Source: Inia geoffrensis | Lineage: Eukaryota; Chordata; Mammalia; Artiodactyla; Iniidae | NCBI GenBank assembly: GCA_036417435.1 | Contig: CM070900.1 | Span: forward strand, 118,994,315-119,058,314 | Direction: 5' to 3' | DNA: 64,000 nucleotides | Shown here: positions 24,530 to 36,245 of the stretch, one piece after another | Layout: each line of letters starts with the position of its first letter | Position numbering within the stretch: position 1 is the stretch's first letter | The notes under the pieces: generated by a model | Database searches by the model: none | Told to the model about the DNA's origin: nothing | The model's input: only the letters and a program-made list of their open reading frames with translations | Position numbers and translations under genes: made by a program

Positions 24530-27500
24530 TTAAATTCCATATATATGTGTTAGCATACGGTATTTGTCTTTCTCTTTCTGACTTACTTCACTCTGTATGA
24601 CAGACTCGAGGTCTACCCACCTCATTACAAATAGCTTAATTTCGTTTCTTTTTAACGCTGAGTAATATTCCATTGTGTATATGTGCCACGTCTTCTCTAT
24701 CCATTCATCTGACGATGGGCACTTAGGTTGTTTCCATCTCTGGGCTATTGTAAATAGAGCTGCGATGAACATTTTAGTGCATGCCTCTTTTTCAATTTTG
24801 GTTTTCTCAGGGTATATGCCCAGTAGTGGGATTGCTGGGTCATATGGTAGTTCTATTTTCAGTTTTTTAAGGAACCTCCATACTGTTCTCCATAGTGGCT
24901 GAACCAATTCACATTCCCACCAGCAGTGCAAGAGGGTTCCCTTTTGTCCACACCCTCTCCAGCATTTATTGTTTCTAGATTTTTTGATGATGGCCATTCT
25001 AACTGGTGTGAGATGATATCTCATTGTAGTTTTGATTTGCATTTCTCTAATGATTAATGATGTTGAGCATCTTTTCATGTTTCTGTTGGCAGTCTGCATA
25101 TCTTCTTTGGAGAAATGTCTATTTAGGTCTTATGCCCATTTTTGGATTGGGTTGTTTGTTTTTTTGTTACTGAGCTGCATGAGCTGCTTGTAAATTTTGG
25201 AGATTAATCCTTTGTCAGTTGCTTCATTTGCAAATATTTTCTCCCAGTCTGAGGGCTGTCTTTTAGTCCTGTTTATGGTTTCCTTTGCTGTGCAAAAGCT
25301 TTGAAGTTTCATTAGGTCCCATTTGTTTATTTTTGTTTTTATTTCCATTGCTCTAGGAGGTGGGTCAAAAAGGATCTTGCTGTGATTTATGTCATAGAGT
25401 GTTCTGCCTATGTTTTCCTCTAAAAGTTTGATAGTGCCTGGCCTTACATTTAGGTCTTTAATCCATTTTGAGCTTATTTTTGTGTATGGTGTTAGGGAGT
25501 GATCTAAGCTCATACTTTTACATGTAGCTGTCCAGTTTTCCCAGCACCACTTACTGAAGAGGCTGTCCTTTCTCCACTGTATATTCCTGCCACCTTTATC
25601 AAAGATAAGGTGTCCATATGTGCGTGGGTATATCTCTGGGCTTTCTATTCTGTTCCATTGATCTATCGTTCTGTTTTTGTGCCAGTACCATACTGTCTTG
25701 ATTACTGTAGCTTTGTAGTATAGTCTGAAGTCAGGGAGCCTGATTCCTCCAGCTCCGTTTTTCGCTCTCAAGATTGCTTTAGCTATTCGGGGTCTTTTTC
25801 GTTTCCATACAAATTGTGAAATTTTTTGTTCTAGTTCTGTGAAAAATGCCAGTGGCAGTTTGATAGGGATTGCATTGAATCTGTAGATTGCTTTGGGTAG
25901 TAGAGTCATTTTCACAATGTTGATTCTTCCAATCCAAGAACATGGTATATCCCTCCATCTATTTGTATCATCTTTAATTTCTTTCATCAGTGTCTTATAA
26001 TTTTCTGCATACAGGTCTTTTGTCTCCCTAGGTAGGCTTATTCCAAGGTATTTTATTCTTTTTGTTGCAATGGTAAATGGCAGTGTTTTCTTGATTTCAC
26101 TTGCAGATTTTTCATCACTAGTATATAGGAATGCCAGAGATTTCTGTGCATTAATTTTGTATCCTGCTACTTTACCAAATTCATTGATTATCTCTAGTAG
26201 TTTTCTGGTAGCATCTTTAGGATTCTCTATGTATAGTATCATGTCATCTGCAAACAGTGACAGCTTTACTTCTTCTTTTCCGATTTGGATTCCTTTTATT
26301 TCCTTTTCTTCTCTGATTGCTGTGGCTAAAACTTCCAAAACTATGTTGAATAAGAGTGGTGAGAGTGGGCAACCTTGTCTTGTTCCTGATCTTAGTGGAA
26401 ATGCTTTCAGTTTTTCACCATCGAGGATGATGTTGGCTGTGGGTTTGTCATATATGGCCTTTATTATGTTGAGGAAAGGTCCCTCTATGCCTACTTTCTG
26501 TAGGGTTTTTATCATAAATGGGTGTTGAATTTTGTCAAAAGCTTTCTCTGCATCTATTGAGATGATCATATGGTTTTTCTCTTTCAATTTGTTAATATGC
26601 TTTATCACATTGATAGATTTGCGTATATTGAAGAATCCTTGCATTCCTGGAATAAACCCCAGTTGATCATGGTGTATGATCCTTTTAATGTGCTGTTGGA
26701 TTCTGTTTGCTAATATTTTGTTGAGGATTTTTGCATCTATGTTCATCAGTGATATTGGCCTGTAGTTTTCTTTCTTTGTGACATCCTTGTCTGGTTTTGA
26801 TATCAAGGTGATGGTGGACTTGTAGAAGGAATTGGGGAGTGTTCCTCCCTCTGCTATGTTTTGGAAGAGTTTGAGAAGGATAGGTGTTAGCTCTTCTCTA
26901 AATGCTTGATAGAATTCGCCTGTGAAGCCATCTGGTCCTGGGCTTCTGTTTGTTGGGAGATTTTTAATCACAGTTTCAATTTCAGTGTTTGTGATTGGTC
27001 TGTTCATATTTTCTATTTCTTCCTGATTCAGTCTTGGTAGTTTGTGCATTTCTAAGAATGTGTCCATTTCTTCCAGATTGTCCATTTTATTGGCATAGAG
27101 TTGCTTGTAGTAATCTCTCATTATCTTTTGTATTTCTGCAGTGTCAGTTGTTACTTCTTTTTCCTTTCTAATTCTATTGATTTGAGTCTTCTCTTTTTTT
27201 TCTTGATGAGTCTGGCTAATGGTTTATCTATTTTGTTTATCTTCTCAAAGAACCAGCTTTTAGTTTTATTGATCTTTGCTATTGTTTCCTTCATTTCTTT
27301 TTCATTTATTTCTGATCTGATCTTTATGATTTCTTTCCTTCTGCTAAATTTGGGGGGTTTTTGCCTTCTTTATCTAATTGCTTTAGGTGTAAGGTTAGGT
27401 TGTTTATTCGAGATGTTTCCTGCTTCTTAAGGTGGGCTTGTATTGCTATAAACTTCCTCTTAGAACTGCTTTTGCTGCAGCCCATAGGTTTTGGGTCGTT

Positions 27501-28342
27501 GTGTCTCCATTGTCATTTGTTTCTAGGTATTTTTTAATTTCCTCTTTGATTTCTTCAGTGATCACTTCATTATTGAGTAGTGTATTGTTTAGCCTCCATG
27601 TGTTTGTATTTTTTACAGATCTTTTCCTGTAATTCATATCCAGTCTCATGGCATTGTGGTCGGAAAAGATACTTGATACAATTTCAATTTCCTTAAATTT
27701 ACCAAGGCTTGATTTGTGACCCAAGATATGATCTATCCTGGAGAATGTTCCATGAGCACTTGATAAAAATGTGTATTCTGTTGTTTTTGGATGGAGTGTC
27801 GTATAGATATCAATTAAGTCCATTTTTTTTAATGTATCACTTAAAGCTTGTGTTTCCTTATTTATTTTCATTTTGGATGATCTGTCCATTGGTGAAAGTG
27901 GGGTGTTGAAGTCCCCTACTATGAATTTATTACTGTTGATTACCCCCTTTATGGCTGTTAGTTTTTGCCTTATGTATTGAGGTGCTCCTGTGTTAGGTGC
28001 ATAAATATTTATAATTGTTATATCTTCTTCTTGGATCGATCCCTTAATCATTATGTAGTGTCCTTCTTTGTCTCTTGTAATAGTCTTTATTTTAAAGTTT
28101 GTTTTGTCTGATATGAGAATTGCTACTCCAGCTTTCTTTTGGTTTCCATTTGCATGGAATACCTTTTTCCATCCCCTTACTTTCAGTCTGTATGTGTCTC
28201 TAGGTCTGAAGTGGGTCTCTTGTAGACAGCAAATATATGGGTCTTGTTTTTGTATCCATTCAGCCAATCTGTGTCTTTTGGTGGGAGCATTTAGTCCATT
28301 TACATTTAAGGTAATTATCGATATGTATGTTCCTATTCCCAT
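24530..28342 (-). pseudogene. L1 ORF2 (endonuclease / reverse transcriptase), disrupted
   Basis: ORF2 protein nicks target DNA and reverse transcribes L1 RNA at the nick. The first 298 codons (27446-28342) start [16 protein letters not shown] and show the endonuclease residues N13, E42 (QETHF), [15 protein letters not shown] and SDHNAMRLD. The second open part (25130-27121) has the reverse transcriptase motifs [25 protein letters not shown] and FADDMILY. The last part (24530-25099) has the Cys-rich motif CWRGCG...HCWWEC. All three parts lie in one frame (total about 1271 codons). Between 27121 and 27460 there are about three small indels that leave and re-enter the frame, the first being one base lost near 27455. 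At 25130-25132 the expected GAA of the KWAEDLN motif reads TAA. The catalytic motifs thus look intact but the frame is broken. Confidence 0.93.
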
Positions 28343-28400
28343 TTTCTAAATTGTTTTGGGTTCGTTGTTATAGGTCTTTTCCTTCTCTTGTGTTTCTTGT
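28343..28400 (-). other. L1 ORF1-ORF2 spacer
   Basis: A 58-base gap between the ORF1 stop (28401-28403) and the ORF2 ATG (28340-28342). The length is close to that of other mammalian L1s, where ORF2 is translated from the same bicistronic RNA by reinitiation. Confidence 0.8.
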
Positions 28401-29294
28401 CTAGAGAAGTTCCTTTAGCAGTTGTTGTAAAGCTGGTTTGGTGGTGCTGAACTCTCTCAGCTTTTGCTTGTCTTTAAAGGTTTTAATTTCTCCATCAAAT
28501 CTGAATGAGATCTTTGCTGGGTAGAGTAATCGTGGTTGCAGGCTTTTCTCCTTCATCACTTTCAGTATGTCCTGCCACTCCCTTCTGGCTTGCAGAGTTT
28601 CTGCTGAGAGATCAGCTGTTAGCCTTATGGGGATTCCCTTGTGTGTTATTTGTTTTTTTCCCCTTGCTGCTTTTAATATGCTTTCTTTGTATTTAATTTT
28701 TGAGAGTTTGATTAATATGTGTCTTGGTGTATTTCTCCTTGGGTTTATCCTGTATGGGACCCTCTCTGCTTCCTGGACTTGGTTAACTATTTCCTTTCCC
28801 GTATTAGGGAAGTTTTCAACTATAATCTCTTCAAATATTTTCTCAGTCCCCTTCTTTTTCTCTTCTTCCTCTGGAACCCTTATAATTCGAATGTTGGTGC
28901 GTTTAATGTTGTCCCAGAGGTCTCTGAGACTGTCCTCAGTTCTTTTCATTCTTTTTTCTTTATTCTGCTCTGCAGTAGTTATTTCCACTATTTTATCTTC
29001 CAGGTCACTTATCCGTTCTTCTGCCTCAGTTATTCTGCTATTGATCCCATCTAGAGTACTTTTAATTTCATTTATTGTGCTGTTCATCGTTGCTTGTTTC
29101 ATCTTTAGTTCTTCTAGGTCTTTGTTAATTGTTTCTTGCATTTTGTCCATTCTATTTCCAAGATTTTGGATCATCTTTACTATCATTATTCTGAATTCTT
29201 TTTCAGGTAGACTGCCTATTACCTCTTCATTTGTTAGGTCTGGTGCATTTTTATCTTGCTCCTTCATCTGTTTTGTGTTTTTCTGTCTTCTCAT
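28401..29294 (-). CDS. L1 ORF1 protein (RNA-binding chaperone), intact frame
   Basis: A 297-codon uninterrupted ORF1. ORF1p trimerises, coats L1 RNA and acts as a nucleic-acid chaperone in the cytoplasmic L1 particle. In order: a basic N-terminus (MRRQKNTKQMKEQDK), a heptad-rich coiled coil at about residues 45-130 (including NSRITEAEERISDLEDK), the RRM at about 130-225 (NIRIIRVPEEEE, then ENFPNTGKEI) and a C-terminal domain with RHILIKLSKIKYKESILKAA, ADLSAETLQARREW and LQPRLLYPAKISFRF. The start is supported by alignment to the usual cetartiodactyl ORF1 beginning and by an A at -3. The length is somewhat below the 338 residues of human ORF1p, mainly in the coiled-coil part. It is an element gene and not a host gene. 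Confidence 0.92.
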   Translation of the reverse strand: MRRQKNTKQMKEQDKNAPDLTNEEVIGSLPEKEFRIMIVKMIQNLGNRMDKMQETINKDLEELKMKQATMNSTINEIKSTLDGINSRITEAEERISDLEDKIVEITTAEQNKEKRMKRTEDSLRDLWDNIKRTNIRIIRVPEEEEKKKGTEKIFEEIIVENFPNTGKEIVNQVQEAERVPYRINPRRNTPRHILIKLSKIKYKESILKAARGKKQITHKGIPIRLTADLSAETLQARREWQDILKVMKEKSLQPRLLYPAKISFRFDGEIKTFKDKQKLREFSTTKPALQQLLKELL

Positions 29295-30262
29295 TTTGTT
29301 TATCTTACTGTGTTTGGGGTCTCCTTTTTGCAGGCTGCAGGTTCGTAGTTCCCGTTGTTTTTGATGTCTGTCTCCAGTGGCTAAGGTTGGTCTAGTGGGT
29401 TGTGTATGCTTCCTGGTGGAGGGGGCTAGTGCCTGTGTTGTGGTGGATGAGGCTGGATCTTATCTCTCTAGTGGGCAGGTCCACGTCTGGTGGTGTGTTT
29501 TGGGGTGTCTGTGGACTTATTATGGTTTTAGGCAGCCTCTCTGCTAATGGATGGTGTTGTGTTCCTGTTTTGCTAGTTGTTTGGCATAGGTTTTCCAGCA
29601 CTGTAGCTTGCTGGCCGTTGAGTGAAGCTGGGTGCTGGTGTTAAGGTGGAGGTCTCTTGGAGATTTTCGTCGTTTGATATTATGTGGTGCTGGGAGGTCT
29701 CTTGTGGACCAGTGTCCTGAAGTTGGGTCTCCCCCCTTAGAGGCAGAGTCCTGATTCCTGGCTGGCACGGCAAGAACCTTTCATCCACACAGCCTTTACC
29801 GGCTTCTTCCAGTTTACTCAGGATTCTGCAGGCTCCGGAGCGTGTGGGGCATCCCAGCGGGTCTCAGGCTGGTCACAAGCTGACACCTCATACTAGGCCC
29901 AGTCTGGCTTAAATCAGTCCGACCCCTTCCTTTACTTCTTGACTTGTAAATTAGACGGAGTTTTTATGGCTACTGTCCTTGCTGGGAAGCATCTTGACTC
30001 CTCTTGACTTCAATTCAATCACCTTTTTCACCGAGCTCCTAGCCACCTCAGCAGGCGAGTCTTTTTCTTCTCATTTGACAACTTTCCCTGAAAGGAAGCG
30101 CCTCCCGGCCTCCCTTGGGCACATTCCAGGGGCCAGCGTCACTCCTCCTGGGCTTTGGGGTTGTTCTTCAGTAAAACGAGGGTCACGCGGTACCGCGGCA
30201 GCCCCTCTGACAAACGAGCGGCGGCTAGGCCACCGATGGTTGGATCAGCGGCACTACAGCTG
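29295..30262 (-). promoter_or_regulatory. L1 5'UTR with internal promoter region
   Basis: About 970 bases upstream of ORF1. The distal third (about 30040-30262) is CpG-rich, unlike anything else within several kilobases, and includes CACGCGGTACCGCGGCAGCC. Mammalian L1 5'UTRs carry an internal RNA polymerase II promoter, and the CpG-rich edge is the likely site. The ORF1-proximal part matches the second L1 (37150-37580), but the distal part does not. No individual transcription factor site was assigned. Confidence 0.75.
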
Positions 30263-30269
30263 CAACATT

Positions 30270-31204
30270 GTTTAAAATCACAAAATCTTGGTATCCTATA
30301 TTCCCTAAATACACTGATAACTGATCAAATAAATTGAGGACATTCTTATTCAAGGAATACCTATGCCATCTTTATGAAGAAGAGAGTTTTCCATAAATTA
30401 ATATGAAATGACCTGTGGTTAGTCGTTGGATGATTATGTATTTGCCGTGGTGGGGACAGAGGTGGGAGAGAGCAGTATCAACATTTCTGATACAAAAGTA
30501 TAGTTGATTTAAAAGTATCAGCATTTCTATGCAGAGTATTTGTTAGAGTGGTCAAAGGTGACCTTTTCAGAGACTATAAAATACAATATTCTATTTATGG
30601 AAATTTGACTTAATTAAACTTGATATGGAACAAATCCTTAGAAACATTTAGTTAAAATGCTTCTGTTATCAATAACTGTTACAAGAATAGGTTGTTATCA
30701 ATTCTGTGTCTTATTTAATCCTTAAAGAGGAGAAAAAATTATCTGTCACATTTGGTCACTATGTCAAGAATAGCATAATTTAATAGTGGGTTATAACAGT
30801 AGGAGAATTCCAGGGTCTTGGCTTAAAATGTATATTAAAAAATTAGGTTAAATGAGTAGAATATAGTATGGTTTTTGAACATTTTTGTCAAAATCAATGT
30901 AGATCAGATATCATATACATTTGATTTCTGTACTGATTATTTTTACCAGTTTCTCCCTATATCAGTTGATTCTCCAGATTGTTCCCTAAGAGATTCAAAA
31001 ACTATTGTTTTACATTTACTCTAAACTGACTTTATTGATGGCAGAGATGAGATCTTTGCAGTATTTAGCTCACGAGCCAGTATAGAGTACATGCTGAAAG
31101 GATTTTATTACATGAATAAGAGGTATTTAAAGTGAAGGATAAAAAAAGATATTCCATGCAAATAGTAATTGTTATGAGAAAAAGATGACATAAGTTGGTA
31201 AAAA
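30270..31204. other. AT-rich spacer between L1 clusters
   Basis: No gene or named repeat recognised in this roughly 930-base stretch. Confidence 0.4.
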
Positions 31205-31800
31205 ATTCAGTTCATCTATTGTAAATACATATGCACCAAATAACTGTGTCTCCGCAATATGTGAAGCAAAAATTGATGAAACTGGAGGGAGAAGAAATAA
31301 AATGTTAAACAAAAATAGTTGACTTCAATAATTTACTTTCAACAGTAGATAGAATATCTACACAGAATATCAATAAAGAATTAAAGAACTTTGAAAACAC
31401 TATAAACCAAGGAGACCTACTAGATGTCTGTATAACACTCCACACAAAATAGCAGAATACAAAAAAATCCACAAATGCATATGAAACACTTTCCAAATAG
31501 ACATATATTAGACTAAAAAGTCTCAATAAATTTTAAAAGATTCAAATCATAAAATTATCTTCTCTGAACATGAGATGAAGCTAGAAATGAAAAAAAAGAA
31601 TAAATATAGAAAATTCAAAAATATTTAGAAATTAAACATCACACTCTAAAAAACCAGTAGGTCAAAGAGGAAATTTCTGATTGCTCAAGGGAAATTTGAA
31701 AGTGCATTCTGATGAATAAAACCAAAAATGGCATACCAAAACTTGTTGGGAGCAGCAGATGTAGAGATCAGAAATAAAATTATAGCTTAATGCCAAATTT
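31205..31800 (+). mobile_element. Old L1M ORF2 fragment, part 1 (host of nested insertions)
   Basis: Plus-strand remnants of the endonuclease-to-linker part of ORF2, such as AAATACATATGCACCAAATAA (the YAPN region) and AGACCTACTAGATGTCTGTA. Many stops and frameshifts are present. Sequence of the same old L1 continues after 37820, and AATGCC-AAATTT at 31789-31800 is repeated there. The fragment was therefore split by the L1 at 31801-37820. Confidence 0.75.
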
Positions 31801-32162
31801 TTTTTTTAACATCTTTATTGGAGTATAATTGCTTTACAATGGTGTGTTAGTTTCTGCTGTATAACAAAGTGAGTCAGCTATACATATACATATATCCCCA
31901 TATCCCCTCTCTCTTGCATCTCCCTCCCACCCTCCCTATCCCACTCCTAGAGTTGGACACAAAGCGCTGAGCTCATCTCCCTGTGCTATGAGGCTGCTTC
32001 CCCCTAGCTATCTACTTTACATTTGGTAGTGTATATATGTCCATGCCACTCTCTCACTTCCTCCCAGGTTACCCTTTGCCCTCCCCTTTTCCACAACAAC
32101 ATTCTCTATGTCTGTGTCATTATTCCTCTCTTGTTCCTAGGTTCTTCAGAACCATTTTCTTT

Positions 32163-35100
32163 TTAATTCCATATGTATGTGTTAGTATATGGTATTTGTA
32201 TTTCTCTTTCTGACATAACTTCACTCTGTATGACAGACTCTAGGTCCATCCACCTCACTACAAATAACTCAATTTTGTTTCTCTTTATGAGTGAGTAATA
32301 TTTCATTGTATATATGAGCCACATCTTCTTTATCCATTCATCTATTGATGGACACTTAGGTTGCTTCCATGTCCTGGCTATTGTAAATAGTGCTATGATG
32401 AACATTGTGGTACATGACTCTTTTTGAATTATGGTTGTCTCAGGGTATATGTCCAGTAGTGGGATTCCTGGGTCATATGGTAGTTCTATTTGTAGTTTTT
32501 CAAGGAACCTCCATACTGTTCTCCATAGTGGCTGTATCAGTTTACATTCCCTGCAAGAAGGTTCCCTTTTCTCCACAGCCTCTCCAGCATTTATTGATTG
32601 TAGATTTTTTGATGATGGCCATTCTGACCAGTGTGAGGTGATACCTCATTGTAGTTTGATTTACATTTCTCTGATGATTAGTGACATTGAGCATCCTTTC
32701 AGGAGGGTGTTGGCAATCTGTATATCTTTGGAGATGTGTCTATTTAGGTCTTCTGCCCATTTTTGGATTGGGTTGTTGTTTTCTTTTGATATTGAGCTGC
32801 TGCATGAGCTACTTGTATATTTTGGAAATTAATCCTTTGTCAGCTGCTTCATTTGCAAATATTTTCTCCCATTCTGAGGATTGTCTTTTTCTCTTGTTTA
32901 TGGTTTCCTTTGCTGTGCAAAAGCTTTTAAGTTTCATTAGGTCCCATTTGTTTAGTTTTGTTTTTATTCCATTTCTCTAGGAGGTGGGTCAAAAAGGACC
33001 TTGCTGTGATTTATGTCATAGAGTGTTCTGCCTCTGTTTTCCTCTAAGAGTTTTATAGTGTCTGGCCTTACGTTTAGGTATTTAATCCATTATGAGTTTA
33101 TTTTGTATACCAGGATAGGGAGTGTTCTAACTTCATTCTTTTACATTTAGCTGTCCAGTTTTCCCAGCACGACTTATTTTATTTTATTCTATTTTTCGGT
33201 ACGCCGGCCTCTCATTGCTGTGGGCTCTCCTGTTGTGGAGCACAGGCTCCAGACACGCAGGTTCAGCGGCCATGGCTCATGGGCCCAGCCACTCCGCAGC
33301 ATGTGGGATCCTCCTGGACAAGGGCACGAACCCACGTCCCCTGCATTGGCAGGCGGACTCTCAACTACTGCGCCACCTGGGAAGCCCCCAGCACCACTTA
33401 TTGAAGAGGCTGTCTTTTCTCCATTGTACGTTCTTGCCTCCTTTATCAAAGATAAGGTGACCACATGTTCATCTCTGGGCTTTCTGTCCTGTTCCATTGA
33501 TCGATATATCCATTTTTATGCCAGTATTACACTGTCTTGATTACTGTAGCTTTGTAGTACAGTCTGAAGTCAGGGAGCCTGATTCCTCCAGCTCCATTTA
33601 CCTTTCATAAGATTGCTTTGGCTATTCGGGGTCTTTTGTGTTTCCATACAAATTGTGAAATATTTGTTCTAGCTCTGTGAAAAATGACATTGGTAGTTTG
33701 ATAAGGATAGAATTGAATCAGTAGATTGGTTTTCGTAGTATAGTGATTTTCAAAATGTCTATTCTTCCACTGCAAGAACAAGGTATATCTCTCCATCTGT
33801 TTGTATCATCTTTGATTTCTTTCATCAGTGTCTTATAGTTTTCTGCATACAAGTCTTTGGTCTCCATAGGCGGGTTTATTCCTAGGTATTTTATTCTTTT
33901 TGTTGCAATGGTAAATGGGAGGATTTCCTTACTTTATCTTTCAGATTTTTCATCATTAATGTATAGGAATGCAAGAGATTTCTGTGCATTAATTTTGTAT
34001 CCTGCTACATTACCAAAGTCATTAATTAGATCTAGTAGTTTTCTGGTAGCAGCTTTTGGAATCTCTATGTATAGTATGTGATCTGCAAACAGTGACAGTT
34101 TTACTTCTTCTCCAATTTGGATTCCTTTATTTCTTTTTCTTCTCTGATTGCTGTGGCTAAATCTTCCAAATCTATGTTAAATAATAGTGGTGAGAGTGGG
34201 CAATCTTTTGTTGTTCCTGATCATAGTGGAAATAGTTTCAGTTTTTCACCATTGAGAATGATGTTGCCTGTGAGTTTGTCACATATGGCCTTTATTATGT
34301 TGAGGGAAGTTCCCTCTATGCCTACTTTCTGGAAGGTTTTTATAATAAATGGGTGTTGAATTTTCTGAAAGTTTTTCTGTGTCTATTGAGATGATCATGT
34401 GGTTTTTCTCCTTCAATTTTTTAATATGGTTTATCACATAGATTGATTTGCGTATATTGAAGAATCCTTGCATTCCTGGGATAAAACTCACTTGATCATG
34501 GTGTATGATCCTTTTAATGAGCTGTGTGATTCTGTGTGCTATTATTTAGTTGAGGATTTTTGCATCTTTGTTCATCAGTGATATTGGTCTGTAGATTTCT
34601 TTTTTTGTGACATCTTTGTCTGGTTTTGGTATCAGGGTGATGGTGACCTCATAGAATGAGTTTGCAAGTGTTCCTCCCTCTGCTCTATTTTGGAAGAGTT
34701 TGAGAAGGCAAGTATTAGCTCCTCTCTAAATTTTTGATAGAAATCTCCTGTGAAGCCATCTGGTATTGGTCTTCTGTTTGTTGGAAGATTCTTAATAACA
34801 GTTTCAATTTCAGTGCTTGTGATTGGTCTATTTATATTTTCTATTTCTTCCTGGTTCAGTCTCAGAAGGTTGTGCCTTTCTAAGAATTTTTCATTTTATT
34901 CCAGGTTGTCCACTTTATTGTCATGTAGTTGCTTGTAGTAATCTCTCATGATCCTTTGTATTTCTGCAGTGTCAGTTGTTACTGCTCTTTCATTTCTAAT
35001 TCTATTGATTTGAGTCTTCTCCCTTTTTTTCTTGATGAGTCTAGCTAATGGTTTATCAATTTTGTTTATCTTCTCAAAGAACAAGCTTTTAATTTTATTG

Positions 35101-36187
35101 ATCTTTGCTATCGTTTCCTCCATTTCTTTTTCATTTATTTCTGATTTAATCTTTACGATTTTTTCTGCTAATTTTGAGATTTCTTTGTTCTTCTTCCTCT
35201 AATTGCTTTAGGTGTAAGGTTAGGCTGTTAATTTGAGATGTTTCTTTTTTTTTTTTTTTGAGGTAGGATTGTATTGCTATAAACTTCCCTCTTAGAACGG
35301 CTTTTGCTGCATCCCATAGGTTTTGGGTCATTGTGGTTTCATTGTCATTTCTTTCTCGGTATTTTTAGATTTCCTCTTTGATTTCTTTAGTGATCTCTTG
35401 GTTATTTAATAGTGTATTGTTTAGCCTTCATATGTTTTTATAGTTTACATTTTTTTTCCTGTAATTGATATCTAGTCTTACAATATTGTGGTTGGAAAAG
35501 ATACTTGATACAATTTCAATTTTCTTAAATTTAACAAGACTTCATTTGTGACCCAAGGTATGATCTATCCTGGAGAATATTCTATGAGTACTTGAGAAGA
35601 AAGTGTATTCTCTTGCTTTTGGATGGAATGTCCTATAAATATCAATTAATTCCATCTTGTTTAATGTGTCATTTAAAGCTTGTGTTTCCTTATTTATTTT
35701 CATTTTGGATGATCAGTCCATTGTTGAAAGTGGGATGTTAAAGTCCCCTAGTATAATTGTGTTACTGTCAAATAATGCTTTTATGGCTGTTAGCATTTGC
35801 CTTATGTATTGAGGTGCTCCTATATTGGGTCTATAAATATTTACAATTGTTATATCTTCAACTTGGATTAATCCCTTTATCATTATGTAATGTCCTCCTT
35901 TCTCTCCTGTCATAGTCTCTATTTTAAAGTCTATTTTGTCTGATATGAGAATTGTGACTCCAGCTTTCTTCTTATTTCCATTTGCAATTTTCTATTTTTC
36001 TATTTCCATTTTTCTATTCCTTCCCTTTCAGTCTGTATGTGTTCCTAGGTCTGAAGTGGGTTCCTGGTAGACATCATATATACAGGTCCCGTTTTTGTAT
36101 CTGTTCAGGCAGTCTATGTGTTTTGGTTGGAGCATTTAATCCATTTACATTTAAGGTAGTTATTGATATGTATGTTCCTATTACTAT
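32163..36187 (-). pseudogene. Decayed L1 ORF2
   Basis: Recognisable pieces in order from the right: endonuclease (35713-35913, GDFNIPLSTMD), linker (35146-35331 and 34896-35123), reverse transcriptase N-part (34279-34491, [14 protein letters not shown]), a core piece at 33605-33796 ([15 protein letters not shown]) and the C-terminus (32163-32576, [17 protein letters not shown]). The start ATG, by alignment with the 24-30 kb copy, reads ATA (plus-strand TAT at 36185-36187). A SINE, many stops and indels interrupt it. No activity is possible from this copy. Confidence 0.88.
33177..33386 (-). mobile_element. CHR-type SINE nested in L1 ORF2
   Basis: The reverse complement begins GGGCTTCCCAGGTGGCGCAG, with the B box as GGTTCGTGCCC, and ends in a TTTTATTTTA-type tail (plus-strand left edge). 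CCCAGCACGACTTA at 33163-33176 is repeated as CCCAGCACCACTTA at 33387-33400, a 14 bp target duplication with one change. The L1 sequence resumes in phase on both sides, so the SINE is younger than this L1. Confidence 0.95.
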
Positions 36188-36245
36188 TTTCTTTATTGTT
36201 TTGGCTTTGTTATTGTAAGTCTTTTCCTTCTCTTGTGTTTCCTGC

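Larger units (their letters stand above)
24128..30262 (-). mobile_element. Full-length L1 retrotransposon (one damaged ORF2)
   Basis: A 6.1 kb element read right to left: GC-rich 5'UTR (29295-30262), ORF1 (28401-29294), a 57-58 bp spacer, ORF2 (24530-28342) and 3'UTR with a pyrimidine-rich block, ending in a T/A-rich tail at 24128-24167. CAACATT occurs at both edges (24119-24125 and 30263-30269) and may be a short target duplication, though 7 bp is weak evidence. ORF1 is open and the endonuclease and reverse transcriptase motifs are readable, so the copy is fairly young. The ORF2 lesions make it inactive as it stands. It is the best-preserved mobile element in the window. Confidence 0.95.

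Noticed and set aside
26070..26528. 152-codon plus-strand frame
   Set aside because: Antisense shadow of the L1 reverse transcriptase domain.
28567..29364. 265-codon plus-strand frame, hydrophobic and Ser/Phe/Leu rich
   Set aside because: Antisense shadow of L1 ORF1. A Lys/Glu-rich coding strand gives a Phe/Leu/Ser-rich complement; it is not a membrane protein.
30040..30262. CpG-rich patch as a host CpG island promoter
   Set aside because: It coincides with the 5' edge of the full-length L1, so it is better explained as the L1 internal promoter.
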